From the NCBI RefSeq assembly GCF_004912155.1, contig NZ_STGX01000006.1, forward strand, positions 1 to 64,000: a stretch of 64,000 nt of DNA, in the 5' to 3' direction. This document shows positions 25,801 through 35,412 of the stretch, one piece after another (position 1 is the stretch's first letter; each line of letters opens with the position of its first letter). The position numbers and the translations under genes are program-made. Source of the DNA: Glycomyces paridis (GTDB lineage: Bacteria; Actinomycetota; Actinomycetes; Mycobacteriales; Micromonosporaceae). The notes under the pieces were generated by a model, which saw only the letters and a list, made by a program, of their open reading frames with translations, had not been told where the DNA came from and ran no database searches.

Positions 25801-26826
25801 CTAGAAGACGAGCTCGCGTTCGATCGGGTCGGGGGTGTACGCGAACGCGTAGTCCGCGCCGCCGTCGAGGTTCTCCAGATCGCCGATCGGGGTGAAGACG
25901 AGCGTCGCGGCGGCGGCTTCCTCGGGGATGGCGAAGACCGCTTCGTAGCGGAGGTCGCCGTGGAACTCCTCCCCCAGTTCGAACTCCGTCCAGGACAGCG
26001 CCTGCGCGGGGGCGTCGCCGGTCCGGGCCGCGAGCGAGCCCTCGCCGAGGTGCCACAGGATGCCGGGGTCCTCGTAGCTGCACCAGGTGAAGGAGACCTC
26101 CAGGAAGACGGTGCCCTCCTCGGCCCAGCCGAGCTCCTCGCGCCAGACGGAGCGCTGGCCTTCGAGGGTGTCGCTGCCGCAGGTCACACGGTAGGCGTCG
26201 GTGTCGTTCACGATCGACAGGTCCTCGTAGGCGAACTGGTCGATCACGACCGGGTCCGTGGTGAGGCCGCTGTAGTAGGCGGCGACGGGCTCGACCCGTT
26301 CGCCGGAGCGCAGGTCGATGCCCTGCGCGCGGTCCTCGTCCTCGACCCACAGGACGACGTCGCCACCGGTGGGCACGGTCAGCGCGATGTAGCCGCCGGG
26401 TGCGGGCAGCGCGTCGAGGGCCAGCTTCTCACCATCGGCCTCGATCCAGACTCCGGCGACCTCACCGGTCTCGGCCTCGGCCTCGTAGGCGTCGGAGAGC
26501 GCGAACTGCGCGATCACGAACTCGGTGTCGGCGTCCGCCTCCTGCAACTCGGAGAGATCGCCGGAGTCGACGGCGTCGGGGATCTCAGTGCCGGTGAAGG
26601 AGCACATGAGCGACAGGGCGAAGTGCGGTCCGCGAAGGTCCGCACCGGATTCGAGGAGTCGGGACTCGTCCCCTGGCACGCACCAGGCGGAATCGGCGTC
26701 GCCGGTGAACAAGGAGTACACCTCGGTGCCGCCGAAGAACGGCAGGGACGAACAAGCAGAGAGGGTGGACGCCGAAACGGCGAGCGCGATCGAGGGGCCG
26801 ACCCTTTTCAGTTGTGTTGCGGGCAT
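25801..26826 (-). CDS. Paralogous family lipoprotein, copy 5 (first in array)
   Basis: 341 residues. A clear lipobox LSAC at about residue 25 follows a hydrophobic segment, so this copy is probably lipid-anchored. Family marks are SAWC and LMCSF, ADLRGPHFALSL, the core LWVEDEDRAQGIDLRSGE, a second cysteine pair (RVTCGSD, FTWCSYED) and FAIPEEAAAATLVFTPIGD. It is the member nearest the two-component genes, 59 bases after the response-regulator stop, and may be transcribed from them or from a promoter in that gap, which holds a palindrome. Confidence 0.8.
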   Translation of the reverse strand: MPATQLKRVGPSIALAVSASTLSACSSLPFFGGTEVYSLFTGDADSAWCVPGDESRLLESGADLRGPHFALSLMCSFTGTEIPDAVDSGDLSELQEADADTEFVIAQFALSDAYEAEAETGEVAGVWIEADGEKLALDALPAPGGYIALTVPTGGDVVLWVEDEDRAQGIDLRSGERVEPVAAYYSGLTTDPVVIDQFAYEDLSIVNDTDAYRVTCGSDTLEGQRSVWREELGWAEEGTVFLEVSFTWCSYEDPGILWHLGEGSLAARTGDAPAQALSWTEFELGEEFHGDLRYEAVFAIPEEAAAATLVFTPIGDLENLDGGADYAFAYTPDPIERELVF

Positions 26827-26842
26827 ACGGCGAGGTTAGGGG

Positions 26843-26857
26843 ATCACCGCGGGTGAT
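26843..26857. promoter_or_regulatory. Palindrome between response regulator gene and paralogue array
   Basis: ATCACC-GCG-GGTGAT, perfect 6-bp arms, lies 17 bases before the start of copy 5 and after the response-regulator stop. It is a candidate operator for the adjacent regulator, or a weak hairpin. Confidence 0.4.
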
Positions 26858-26885
26858 GACTCAGTAGACGGTCACGTTCCGCGAT

Positions 26886-27515
26886 TCATCCGATACCGTG
26901 GCGTACCGCCCACAGCGCCGCCTGCGTGCGGTCGGCGGCGTCGATTCGGCGCAGGAGGTTGGTGACGTGGGTCTTCACGGTCTTCTCGGAGACGCCGAGG
27001 GCGCGGGCGATCTGGCGGTTGGTCTGGCCTTTGGCGATGAGGCCGAGAACCTGGCTCTCGCGCGGGGTGAGCGAGGGCGCGGCGGGGGCGGCGGTGCCGC
27101 TCATGAGGCCGCGCATGGCGACGGGGGCGAGGAGCATCTGTCCGGCGTGGACGGTGCGGATGGCGCTGGCGAGCGCGTCGGGGTCGATGTCCTTGTACAC
27201 GAAGCCGGCCGCGCCGGAGCCGATGGCGGCGGGGACGCGTTCGGCGTCGGTGGCGGAGGTGAGGACGAGGACGCGGGGGCCGTCGCCGGGTGCGGCGTTG
27301 AGGCGTTCGATGACGCCCTGGCCGTCGAGGACGGGCATCTTGAGATCGAGGAGGACCACGTCGGGGCCGGACTCGGCGATGGCGGCCAGCGCCTCTTCGC
27401 CGTCGCCGGCTTCGGCGACGACGGTGAAGTCGGGTTCGAGTTCGAGGTAGCCGCGCAGGCCGCGGCGTACGACGGGGTGGTCGTCGACGATGAGGAGGCG
27501 GATGGGGTCAGTCAC
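26886..27515 (-). CDS. NarL/LuxR-family response regulator
   Basis: 209 residues. The receiver domain (1-120) has Asp11-Asp12, phospho-acceptor Asp57 (VVLLDLKMP), the switch Thr in LTSA and Lys in YKDID. The C-terminal LuxR helix-turn-helix (about 145-205) reads LTPRESQVLGLIAKGQTNRQ and KTVKTHVTNLLRRI. It overlaps the kinase gene by eight bases, so it is its cognate partner. Genes directly downstream on the strand are the five exported paralogues, which are the obvious target candidates. Confidence 0.93.
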   Translation of the reverse strand: MTDPIRLLIVDDHPVVRRGLRGYLELEPDFTVVAEAGDGEEALAAIAESGPDVVLLDLKMPVLDGQGVIERLNAAPGDGPRVLVLTSATDAERVPAAIGSGAAGFVYKDIDPDALASAIRTVHAGQMLLAPVAMRGLMSGTAAPAAPSLTPRESQVLGLIAKGQTNRQIARALGVSEKTVKTHVTNLLRRIDAADRTQAALWAVRHGIG

Positions 27516-28734
27516 GGCTGGGGTCCTCGGGGTCGTCGGCGGCAGGGCGTTCGGGGGCTTCGGGAGCGGCGTCTTCGACTACCGGCCCTTCGAGCCGGAG
27601 GGTGACCACGGTGCCTTCGCCTGGGGCGGTGGCGAGGTCGAGTTCGCCGCCGAGGGCGCGGGCGCGTTCGCGCATGGAGAGGAGGCCGAGGCCGCGGGTG
27701 GCGGCCTCGTCGGCGTCGAAGCCGTCGCCGTCGTCGGCGACGGTGATGCGCTCGGTCTCGACGGTGACGGTGACAGTGCGGGCCCGCGCGTGGCGGAAGG
27801 CGTTACCCAGGGCTTCCTGGACGAGTCGGAGGACTTCGACCTCGCCGTCCCGAGAGAGGTCCACGGGGGACCGGACGTGGAAGTGGACGTCGGTGTCGTG
27901 GAGGCGGTCGAGGAGGGTGGCGTGGCGCCGGAGGGTCTCGACGAGGCCGTGGAGGTCGAGGTCGGCGGGGCGCAGTTCGACGATGACGCCGCGCAGTTCG
28001 GCGATGGCCTCGGCGGCGAGGGTCTCGACCTCTTCGAGGCGGGAGGCGGCGGCGTCGGGGTCGATGGGGACGAGTTTGGCGGCGGCGCGTGCGGAGAGGC
28101 GCAGGGAGAACAGGCGCTGCATGACCGCGTCGTGGAGTTCGCGGGCGAGGCGGTTGCGCTCTTCGACGACGGTGAGTTCGCGGCTGCGCTCGTAGAGGCG
28201 GGCGTTGGTGATGGCGATGGCGGCGTGGGAGGCGAGGAGTTCGATGAGTTCGGTGTCGGCTTCGCTGAAGCCGGGCCTGCCGAGGTCGTTGGTGAGCACG
28301 ACGATGCCGATGGTGCGGCTGCAGTCGACGCCGAGGGCGGGGCCGCAGTCGCGGATGGGGACGCCGAGGAGCGCGGCCATGCTCGGGTGGGCCTTGGGCC
28401 ACCAGCGGAAGCGGGGGTCGCGGCGCAGGTCGTCGAGGCGGATGGGTTCGCTCTCGGCGAGGATCGCGGCGAGCATCCCGTGCTGGCGCGGGAGCGGCCC
28501 GATCTTGAGGCGCTGCTCTTCGCCGATGCCGTCGGTGATGAACTCGGCGAAGCCGCCTTCGTCGTCGGGGATGCCGATGGCGGCGTAGTCGGCGCCGACG
28601 AGGCGCCGCGCGGAGGAGACGATGACTTCGAGGACCTGGTGCACCGAGAGGTGGCGGGTGATCGCGCCGACGGCGGCCGACACCTCGTGCAGGAGGGCGG
28701 CGGGTTCGGAGAACGGTCCTTGGGAGGCGGTCAC
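27508..28734 (-). CDS. Cytoplasmic GAF-domain sensor histidine kinase
   Basis: 408 residues and no membrane segment, so it senses something inside the cell or is recruited by another protein. A GAF domain fills about residues 25-180, then a HisKA_3 dimerisation region with phospho-accepting His201 (RLARELHDAVMQ) and an HATPase domain (NAFRHARA, DDGDGFD, GLLSMRERA). GAF kinases of this class bind small ligands, heme or redox signals; the ligand is not deducible. The C-terminal tail is acidic and proline-rich. Confidence 0.92.
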   Translation of the reverse strand: MTASQGPFSEPAALLHEVSAAVGAITRHLSVHQVLEVIVSSARRLVGADYAAIGIPDDEGGFAEFITDGIGEEQRLKIGPLPRQHGMLAAILAESEPIRLDDLRRDPRFRWWPKAHPSMAALLGVPIRDCGPALGVDCSRTIGIVVLTNDLGRPGFSEADTELIELLASHAAIAITNARLYERSRELTVVEERNRLARELHDAVMQRLFSLRLSARAAAKLVPIDPDAAASRLEEVETLAAEAIAELRGVIVELRPADLDLHGLVETLRRHATLLDRLHDTDVHFHVRSPVDLSRDGEVEVLRLVQEALGNAFRHARARTVTVTVETERITVADDGDGFDADEAATRGLGLLSMRERARALGGELDLATAPGEGTVVTLRLEGPVVEDAAPEAPERPAADDPEDPSRD

Positions 28735-28858
28735 GGTGCCAATGTAGTCGAGTCGTGGGCGCCGGCGCCTCGTTCGCTGGTCCTAGGACCAGCGGATCAC
28801 CGTGGACCGCGACCTCGGGCGGAGGCGCGGGCGCGGCGGCGCCCATAGCGTGGCGGCC

Positions 28859-29593
28859 ATGAGCAATCACAGTGTTTTCGCAGAGGGCCGGACGGCGATC
28901 GTGACGGGCGCGTCGGCAGGGTTGGGCGAGGCGCTCGCCCGGAGTCTGGCGGCCGAGGGCTGGGATCTGGTCCTGACGGCCCGCGGGGAGGAGCGTCTGG
29001 CGGCGGTGGCCGCCGAGCTGGGTGCGAAGCACCTCGCGGGCGACGTGGCCGATCCGGGGCACCGGGAGCGGCTGGTGGAGTTGGCCGGGGGCCGGATCGA
29101 CCTGCTGGTCAACAACGCCTCGACGCTCGGGGAGGTGCCGCTGCCGCTGCTGGCGGAGTCGGACCTGTCGGCGTGGCCGCGCCTGTTCGACGTGAACGTG
29201 CGGGCGCCGATCGCCTTGGCGCAGTTGGCGCTTCCGGTGCTGCGCGAGCGCGGCGGGGCGATCGTGAACATCTCGTCGGACGCCGCGACCGGTCCGTACC
29301 CGACCTGGGGGAACTACGGGGCGACGAAGGCCGCGCTCGACCAGTTGTCGAACGTGCTGGCCGCGGAGGAGCCGGGGGTCGCGGTGTGGGCGGTCGATCC
29401 GGGCGAGATGTCGACGGCGATGCTCGCCGAGGCGATCGGCGCGGAGGACGCGGCCGCGGCGGACCCGCCGCGCGTCGCCGCGGACCGGATCACCGCGGCG
29501 ATCGGTTTCCGCTGGTGCGCCTGCGAACAGGACGCCCCGCCGAGCGGCAGGTTCGCCGCGTCCGATTTCGCGAAGACGGAGGCCCACGAATGA
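28859..29593 (+). CDS. SDR-family oxidoreductase coupled to queA-like gene
   Basis: 244 residues. The cofactor loop TGASAGLGEALA, NNAS, the catalytic Ser in NISSDAA and Tyr-x3-Lys in NYGATK are all kept. ATG at 28859 fits the family start; upstream frames are extensions. The stop overlaps the ATG of the QueA-like gene by four bases (ATGA), so the two proteins are made together. The substrate is unknown; coupling suggests a role linked to the QueA-like enzyme. Confidence 0.85.
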   Translation: MSNHSVFAEGRTAIVTGASAGLGEALARSLAAEGWDLVLTARGEERLAAVAAELGAKHLAGDVADPGHRERLVELAGGRIDLLVNNASTLGEVPLPLLAESDLSAWPRLFDVNVRAPIALAQLALPVLRERGGAIVNISSDAATGPYPTWGNYGATKAALDQLSNVLAAEEPGVAVWAVDPGEMSTAMLAEAIGAEDAAAADPPRVAADRITAAIGFRWCACEQDAPPSGRFAASDFAKTEAHE

Positions 29594-30600
29594 GCGCCAC
29601 CTTGGAATCCCCGTTCGGTTTCGCGCTCGACGCGGCGCTGGAGGCCGACCGTCCCGCCGAGGAGCGCGGGCTGCTGCGTTCGGATGTACGGATGCTGGTG
29701 ACCGACAAGGCGACCGGTGCGATCGAGCACGCCGCCTTCGACAGCCTTCCGGCGCTGGTGCGCCCCGGCGACCTGCTGGTGGTGAACAATTCGGCGACGC
29801 TGCCGGCGGCGGTGTCCACGCGGCAGGGCCTGCGGGTGCACTTCTCGTCCACGCGGCCCGACGGGTCGTGGCTGGTGGAGCTGCGCGACCGTGACCGTCC
29901 CCACCTCGGGGAGGTCCAGGGCCGGACCGTGGACCTGCCCGGCGGGGTCTCGCTGTACCTGGAGCGGCGGTTCGGCAAGCGGCTGTGGGTGACCCGGCCG
30001 CCGGTCCCTTCGGTGCCGGAGTACCTGGCGCGGTACGGCAGGCCGATCCGGTACTCCTACGTCGCGACCGACCGGCCGCTGAGCGCCTACCAGACGGCGT
30101 TCGCGACGGTGCCCGGTTCGGCCGAGATGCCGAGCGCCGCAAGGCCGTTCACGCCCGAGATCGTGACGCGCCTGGTCTCGGCGGGGGTCGGGATCGCCCC
30201 GATCACGCTGCACACGGGCGTCGCGTCGCTGGAGAGCGACGAGGACCCGTATCCGGAGTGGTTCGAGGTCGGCGAGTACACCGCGCGCCAGGTCAACGCG
30301 ACCCGCGAAGCGGGCGGGCGGGTGATCGCGGTCGGCACGACGGCGGTGCGGGCCCTGGAGAGCGCGGTGTCCGAGGGCCGCGTGGTCGCGGCCTCGGGAC
30401 ACACCGAGCGGATCGTCTCGACCGCGCACCCCGTCGAGGTGGTGGACGGCCTGCTCACGGGCTTCCACGAGCCGCGGTCGACGCACCTGTCGATGCTGGA
30501 GGCGATCTGCGAGACCGAGCTGCTCAGGGCCTCCTACGAGGCCGCGATCGGGGCGCGGTACCTGTGGCACGAGTTCGGCGACGTGCACCTCATCGCCTGA
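29590..30600 (+). CDS. Diverged QueA-family protein (SAM:tRNA ribosyltransferase-isomerase-like)
   Basis: 336 residues. The C-terminal two thirds follow QueA: LSAYQTAFA, ARPFTPEIVTRLVSAGV, APITLHTG, GEYTARQVNATREAGGRVIAVGTTAVRALES. Classical QueA transfers a ribosyl group from SAM to preQ1 in tRNA. The N-terminus differs: the family's FDYxLP and SRLL motifs are replaced by FGFALDAAL and LLRSDVRML, and NNTxVxPAR becomes NNSATLPAA. No queuosine pathway gene is in the window. It may be a true but diverged QueA or an enzyme with another acceptor. Confidence 0.75.
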   Translation: MSATLESPFGFALDAALEADRPAEERGLLRSDVRMLVTDKATGAIEHAAFDSLPALVRPGDLLVVNNSATLPAAVSTRQGLRVHFSSTRPDGSWLVELRDRDRPHLGEVQGRTVDLPGGVSLYLERRFGKRLWVTRPPVPSVPEYLARYGRPIRYSYVATDRPLSAYQTAFATVPGSAEMPSAARPFTPEIVTRLVSAGVGIAPITLHTGVASLESDEDPYPEWFEVGEYTARQVNATREAGGRVIAVGTTAVRALESAVSEGRVVAASGHTERIVSTAHPVEVVDGLLTGFHEPRSTHLSMLEAICETELLRASYEAAIGARYLWHEFGDVHLIA

Positions 30601-30634
30601 CAGCGAATCGCACGGGCGGCGGCCCGGCTGAACC

Positions 30635-30677
30635 CGCGACGATGGCCTCCCCGCTTCGCGGGGAGGCCATCGTCGCG
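30635..30677 (+). terminator. Strong terminator after the SDR/queA-like operon
   Basis: 20-bp arms (CGCGACGATGGCCTCCCCGC and its complement) with a TTC loop lie 35 bases past the queA-like stop. The hairpin ends just before the promoter of the next gene. Confidence 0.75.
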
Positions 30678-30710
30678 GCGGCCGCTTGCGACCGCAGTAG
30701 CATCGGGAGC

Positions 30711-31141
30711 GTGAGCAGACCGTTTCAGCAGCGTGGGAACCTCTTCGGCGACGGACCGAGGCGGCGGCGCTTCGCGATTCCCGACTCGCCCGCCGTCGCC
30801 GTCGTGACGGCTGCCGTGACGCTGGCGCTCGCGGTGCTGCTGCTCGTCGCGGCGATGCCGGGCGAGGAGCGGGTCCTCGTCTACGAGGGGCAGCGGGTCA
30901 GTCCGACGGCGCTGTGCGAGACCGTGGACGAGGAGGGTGAGAAGGTCATGGGCGCGTGCGTCGAGCTCGGCGAGTTCGAGACGCGGCCGACCGGATGGAG
31001 CGTGCTGCCGCTGGCCGTGGCCGCGGTCCTCGCCGGTCTCGCGGCCGTGGTCCTCGCGGGCGTCCCGAAGCAGCTGCGGGAGCGCCGGAGCGAGGAGGCC
31101 GCCCGCCTCGAGCGGATGACCGACGAGGACTTCAAAGGCCT

Positions 31142-31145
<4 letters not shown>
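30711..31145 (+). CDS. Hypothetical two-helix membrane protein
   Basis: 144 residues with membrane helices at about 30-50 and 97-117, and between them an extracytoplasmic loop with two cysteines (LCETVD and GACVEL) that could be disulphide-bonded. GTG at 30711 is chosen since the basic leader RRRRF then precedes the first helix. The stop overlaps the stop of the convergent SDR gene. No family recognised. Confidence 0.6.
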
Positions 31146-31978
<833 letters not shown>

Positions 31979-32011
31979 TGCTCTGCCTCCATGTGGTCGG
32001 TGTCCCCCGAA

Positions 32012-32026
32012 TACTACTAGTCGGTA
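32012..32026 (-). promoter_or_regulatory. Imperfect palindrome upstream of HSDL2-like SDR
   Basis: Minus-strand TACCGACTAGTAGTA, centred on ACTAGT, resembles half of a TetR-family operator. No TetR gene is nearby, so the regulator, if any, is elsewhere. Confidence 0.25.
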
Positions 32027-32199
32027 ACTTCGCGGGGAAGGCCTGGCGCGCCGACGCACCGGGCCGGTTGCTGAACGCCCGCTGTGAGCGGGTCCAGAAC
32101 TCGCGTGGAAACGATTGCGGAACCTTTCGGGGCCGCTCGGGGTGAAATAGGCTGGCCGGGCAACCTGCGGAACGCACGACGAGTACTGAGGAGCGGTGG

Positions 32200-32958
32200 A
32201 TGACTTCGACCAGCGGGCCGGCCGGGGCCGCGCCGCCAGCGGTGCCGCTCCGGGGCGACGGGTCCTCGGCGCGTCTGCTCGTCGTGGACGACGAGGAGAG
32301 CCTGGCCGATCTGCTGGTCGAAGCCCTCTCGTTCCAGGGCTACGCGGTCACCGCCGCGCGTTCGGGCACCGAGGCGCTCGCCGCGGTCGAGGCCGACCGC
32401 CCCGACCTGGTGATCCTCGACGTCAACATGCCCGGTCTCGACGGCTTCGCGGTCGCCGACCGGCTGCGCGCCTCCGGCGACCAGACCCCGATCATCTTCC
32501 TCACCGCCCGCACCGCACCGGGCGACCTGCGCGACGGCTATGGCTCGGGCGGCGACGACTACCTCATGAAGCCGTTCCGGCTCGAAGAGCTCTCGCTGCG
32601 CGTCTCGGCGGTGCTGCGGCGCACGCTGGGGCGCGATACCGCCCCGCGCGGCACCGACACCGTCGCGGTCGCCGACCTCGTCCTGGACCTCGCCGCGCAC
32701 CAGGTGACGCGCGGCGGCTCGACCGTGGACCTCTCCCCCACCGAGTTCCGGCTCCTGCGCTACCTGGCGTCGAACGCCGGGCGCGTGGTCTCGAAGTCGG
32801 AGCTGCTCAAGCAGGTGTGGGGCTACGACTTCGACACCGAGTCGAGCCTGGCCGAGACGTACGTGTTCTACCTGCGCCGCAAGCTCGACAAGCTCGGCCC
32901 GCGGCTCATCCACACCGTCCGCGGGGTCGGCTACATGCTGCGCCCGCCGCAGGAGTAG
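32200..32958 (+). CDS. OmpR/PhoB-family response regulator (MprA-like)
   Basis: 252 residues. After a 24-residue proline-rich leader comes the receiver domain with Asp30-Asp31 acidic pocket, phospho-Asp74 (VILDVNMP), Thr in FLTA and Lys in MKPF. The winged-helix domain (about 150-250) reads LSPTEFRLLRYL and ETYVFYLRRKL, ending with VRGVGYMLR. ATG at 32200 has GAGGAG a few bases upstream. The kinase gene starts three bases after its stop, so they are partners. Confidence 0.93.
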   Translation: MTSTSGPAGAAPPAVPLRGDGSSARLLVVDDEESLADLLVEALSFQGYAVTAARSGTEALAAVEADRPDLVILDVNMPGLDGFAVADRLRASGDQTPIIFLTARTAPGDLRDGYGSGGDDYLMKPFRLEELSLRVSAVLRRTLGRDTAPRGTDTVAVADLVLDLAAHQVTRGGSTVDLSPTEFRLLRYLASNAGRVVSKSELLKQVWGYDFDTESSLAETYVFYLRRKLDKLGPRLIHTVRGVGYMLRPPQE

Positions 32959-32961
32959 CCG

Positions 32962-34344
32962 GTGGCCATCCGCACGAAGATCGCCTGGGCGATGGCGGTC
33001 CTGCTCATCGCCGCCATGGCCGTGATCGGCTTCGTGACCGTCCGGTTCGTCTCCGACAAGCTGACCGACCAGGTCGACACGAAACTCCACGAGGTCCTGG
33101 GCCAGATGGCTGCCGGGATGCCCGCCGGGGACCCCGGTCAGGACATCGGCTACAACGAGTTCGCGATCATGCTGTGGGACGCCGACGGGAACCAGGTGTA
33201 CGCGGTCCAGTCCGGGTTCAAGGACGAGCCCGACCCGCTGCCGGACCTGGCCTCGCCGCCCGGCGGCGGGTACTCCACGGTGGACGCCGCCGAGGGCGGC
33301 ACCGTGTACCGGGTCCTCGCCTCGACCATCACGTTCAACAACGACCCCGACGAGAACAAGTACTCGCTGGTGGTCGCGACCCCGATGAACGACGTCCAGT
33401 CGTCGATCTCGACGCTGACGCGCACCGTCGTGATCGCGGGGATCGTCGTGGCCGCGCTCGGCATCCTCGCCGCGTGGGTCATCACCAGGCGGGGCCTGCT
33501 GGTGGTCGACCACATGGTGGCCGACGCCGAGACCGTGGCGGCCGGGCACCTGGACCACCGCATCACCGCCGCGGACCCGCGCACCGAGATGGGGCGCCTG
33601 TCGTTGGCGCTCAACAAGATGGTGTCGCGCTTGACCGACGCGATCGCGCAGCGCGACCGACAGCACGAGCGGCTGCGGCAGTTCGTGGCCGACGCCGGGC
33701 ACGAGCTGCGCACGCCGTTGACGGCCATCGGCGGCTACGTGCAGCTCTACCAGTCCGGCGCCGCCGCCGAGGGCGAGAAGCTCGACCGGGCGATGGACCG
33801 CATCGGCTCCGAGAACGCGCGGCTCGCCAAGCTCGTGGACGACCTCATGGTGCTCTCGCGCCTGGACGAGGAGGTCGGCGGCGACCGGGAGCTGGTGGAG
33901 CTGGCGCAGCTCGCGCAGGACGCGGTGGACGACGCCGAGGTGGCCGACTCGACCCACCCGGTCGCGCTCGTCGCCGCCGAGCCGGTCACGGTGGTCGCCA
34001 ACGAGGGCCAGCTACGACAAGTGCTGGTGAACCTGCTGACCAACGCCCGGGTCCACACGCCGGAGGGCACCGCGATCGACGTGTCGGTCGGCGTGGACGA
34101 CGGGTGGGCGGTGCTGCGCGTGGCCGACCACGGCCCCGGCATCCCCGAGGAGCACCGCAGGCGCGTCTTCGACCGCTTCTACCGGGCCGACCCGTCGCGT
34201 TCGCGCGCCACCGGCGGTTCCGGGCTCGGGCTGTCCATCGTGTCCTCGATCGTGTCGGCCCACGGCGGGCGGATCGCGCTGGAGAGCGAGCCGGGCGAGG
34301 GGACGACGGTCGAGGTGCGCGTCCCCGTGGCGCACCTGGAGTTA
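32962..34344 (+). CDS. Membrane sensor histidine kinase (MprB-like), no stop at expected end
   Basis: About 461 residues of kinase: helix 1 (8-28), extracytoplasmic sensor region (30-150), helix 2 (155-175), HAMP (176-228), HisKA with His247 (AGHELRTPLTAIGG), and HATPase with DHGPGIPEEHRRR and GGSGLGLSIV, ending in TTVEVRVPVAHLEL. No stop codon follows. The frame stays open through the antisense of the LuxR-type gene and into the FAD monooxygenase, 1216 codons in all, to 36612. The convergent gene's stop TAA is the complement of the codon TTA at 34342. I mark the end there, where homology ends; the true protein end is uncertain. Confidence 0.8.
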
Positions 34345-35268
34345 CAGCCAGCCGCGCCGGGCGGCGAGGATGCCCAGGTGGAACCGGTTGGCGGCCCCGA
34401 GGCGGGCGGTCAGGTCGGCGACGTGGCGGCGGAAGGTCCGCACCGACACCCCCAGGGCGCGGGCCGCGGCCTCGTCCTTCCCGTGGCGCGTGAGCAGTTC
34501 GAGCACCCGCCGCTCGGTCTCGGTCGGCCCGTCGGGGCCCGGCACGAGGTCGACGGCGGCGCTCCAGGCCAGCTCGAAGCAGTCGACGAGCGTCGCGACC
34601 ACGCCCGGCTGGCGGATGAGGAACGCCCCGGCCCGCCGGTCGGCCGGGTCGATGCGCACGAACGCGGCGGCGCGGTCGTAGACGAGCACGTCACGCAGGT
34701 CCACATCGGAGAGCCGATGGCGGTCCCCGGCCTCGTGGAGGCGGCGGCTGCGGGCGGCGAACGCCTCGTGCGCGATCATCGACCGGTGCACGATCGTGCG
34801 GTAGGCGACGCCCGCCCGCAGGCGCCGCAGCGTGTGCTCGGTGAGCTCGGGCCGCTCCTTGAAGTCCTCGACGCCGTGCATCGCGAGGACCTCGCGGGCC
34901 CCGGCGCTGATCTCCACGATCCGTTGGTTGACCGCCTCGACCCCGTCGAGCCGCTCGACCGACTCGGTCGAGGCGGCCCCGCGGTGCTCGGTGAGCAGGC
35001 CCGGGAGCACCGAGCCGGCGGAGGCGATCGCGCGCAACTGCTCGCCGACCTCGCCCAGGCGCCGGGCCATGAGCCGATCGAAGGCCGCGCCCGGGTCGGC
35101 CGGGCGGCAGCGGCCCTCCTCGACGTGGACGATGCCCTGCGCCGCGAGGCGGTCCACGCTCGCGGCGGCCTCGGTGTCGAGGTCGGCCACGGCGGCGCCG
35201 GGCGTGCGCAGGAGCCGGCGCCACACCGCCTCGTCGCGGGCGGACAGGCCGAAACTCTGGAGCGTCAC
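34342..35268 (-). CDS. LuxR-type transcriptional regulator with TrmB-like N-terminus
   Basis: 308 residues. The N-terminal part resembles the TrmB-like winged helix found in many actinomycete LuxR proteins (LSARDEAVWRRLLRTPGAA). The C-terminal helix-turn-helix reads TETERRVLELLTRHGKDEAAA and VRTFRRHVADLTARLGA. There is no receiver domain. GTG at 35268 is the only good start. It abuts the end of the kinase domain on the other strand and is divergent from the FAD monooxygenase, which it may control. Confidence 0.85.
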   Translation of the reverse strand: MTLQSFGLSARDEAVWRRLLRTPGAAVADLDTEAAASVDRLAAQGIVHVEEGRCRPADPGAAFDRLMARRLGEVGEQLRAIASAGSVLPGLLTEHRGAASTESVERLDGVEAVNQRIVEISAGAREVLAMHGVEDFKERPELTEHTLRRLRAGVAYRTIVHRSMIAHEAFAARSRRLHEAGDRHRLSDVDLRDVLVYDRAAAFVRIDPADRRAGAFLIRQPGVVATLVDCFELAWSAAVDLVPGPDGPTETERRVLELLTRHGKDEAAARALGVSVRTFRRHVADLTARLGAANRFHLGILAARRGWL

Positions 35269-35412
35269 AGCACACGAGCATATCTCCAGTGGCACGAAGC
35301 TGCACCGCCCGCGCAGGTTGTTGCAGGCCCGAGGCCTGTTCCGCTGGCCCGCACCGGCATACGATCGGAAACGCGGCCGCTGGGGCCGCGATCGACGGAC
35401 AGGACCACCTTC

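Noticed and set aside
27803-30142. 779-codon minus-strand frame over kinase, SDR and queA-like genes
   Set aside because: Repetitive Arg/Pro-rich shadow with no motif; the genes it overlaps have clear family signatures.
34345-35412. C-terminal extension of the kinase as a real protein domain
   Set aside because: The translated stretch is antisense to a LuxR-type regulator, has no fold-like pattern and is rich in Gly/Pro/Val/Arg as antisense frames here usually are. The missing stop itself is kept as a finding.
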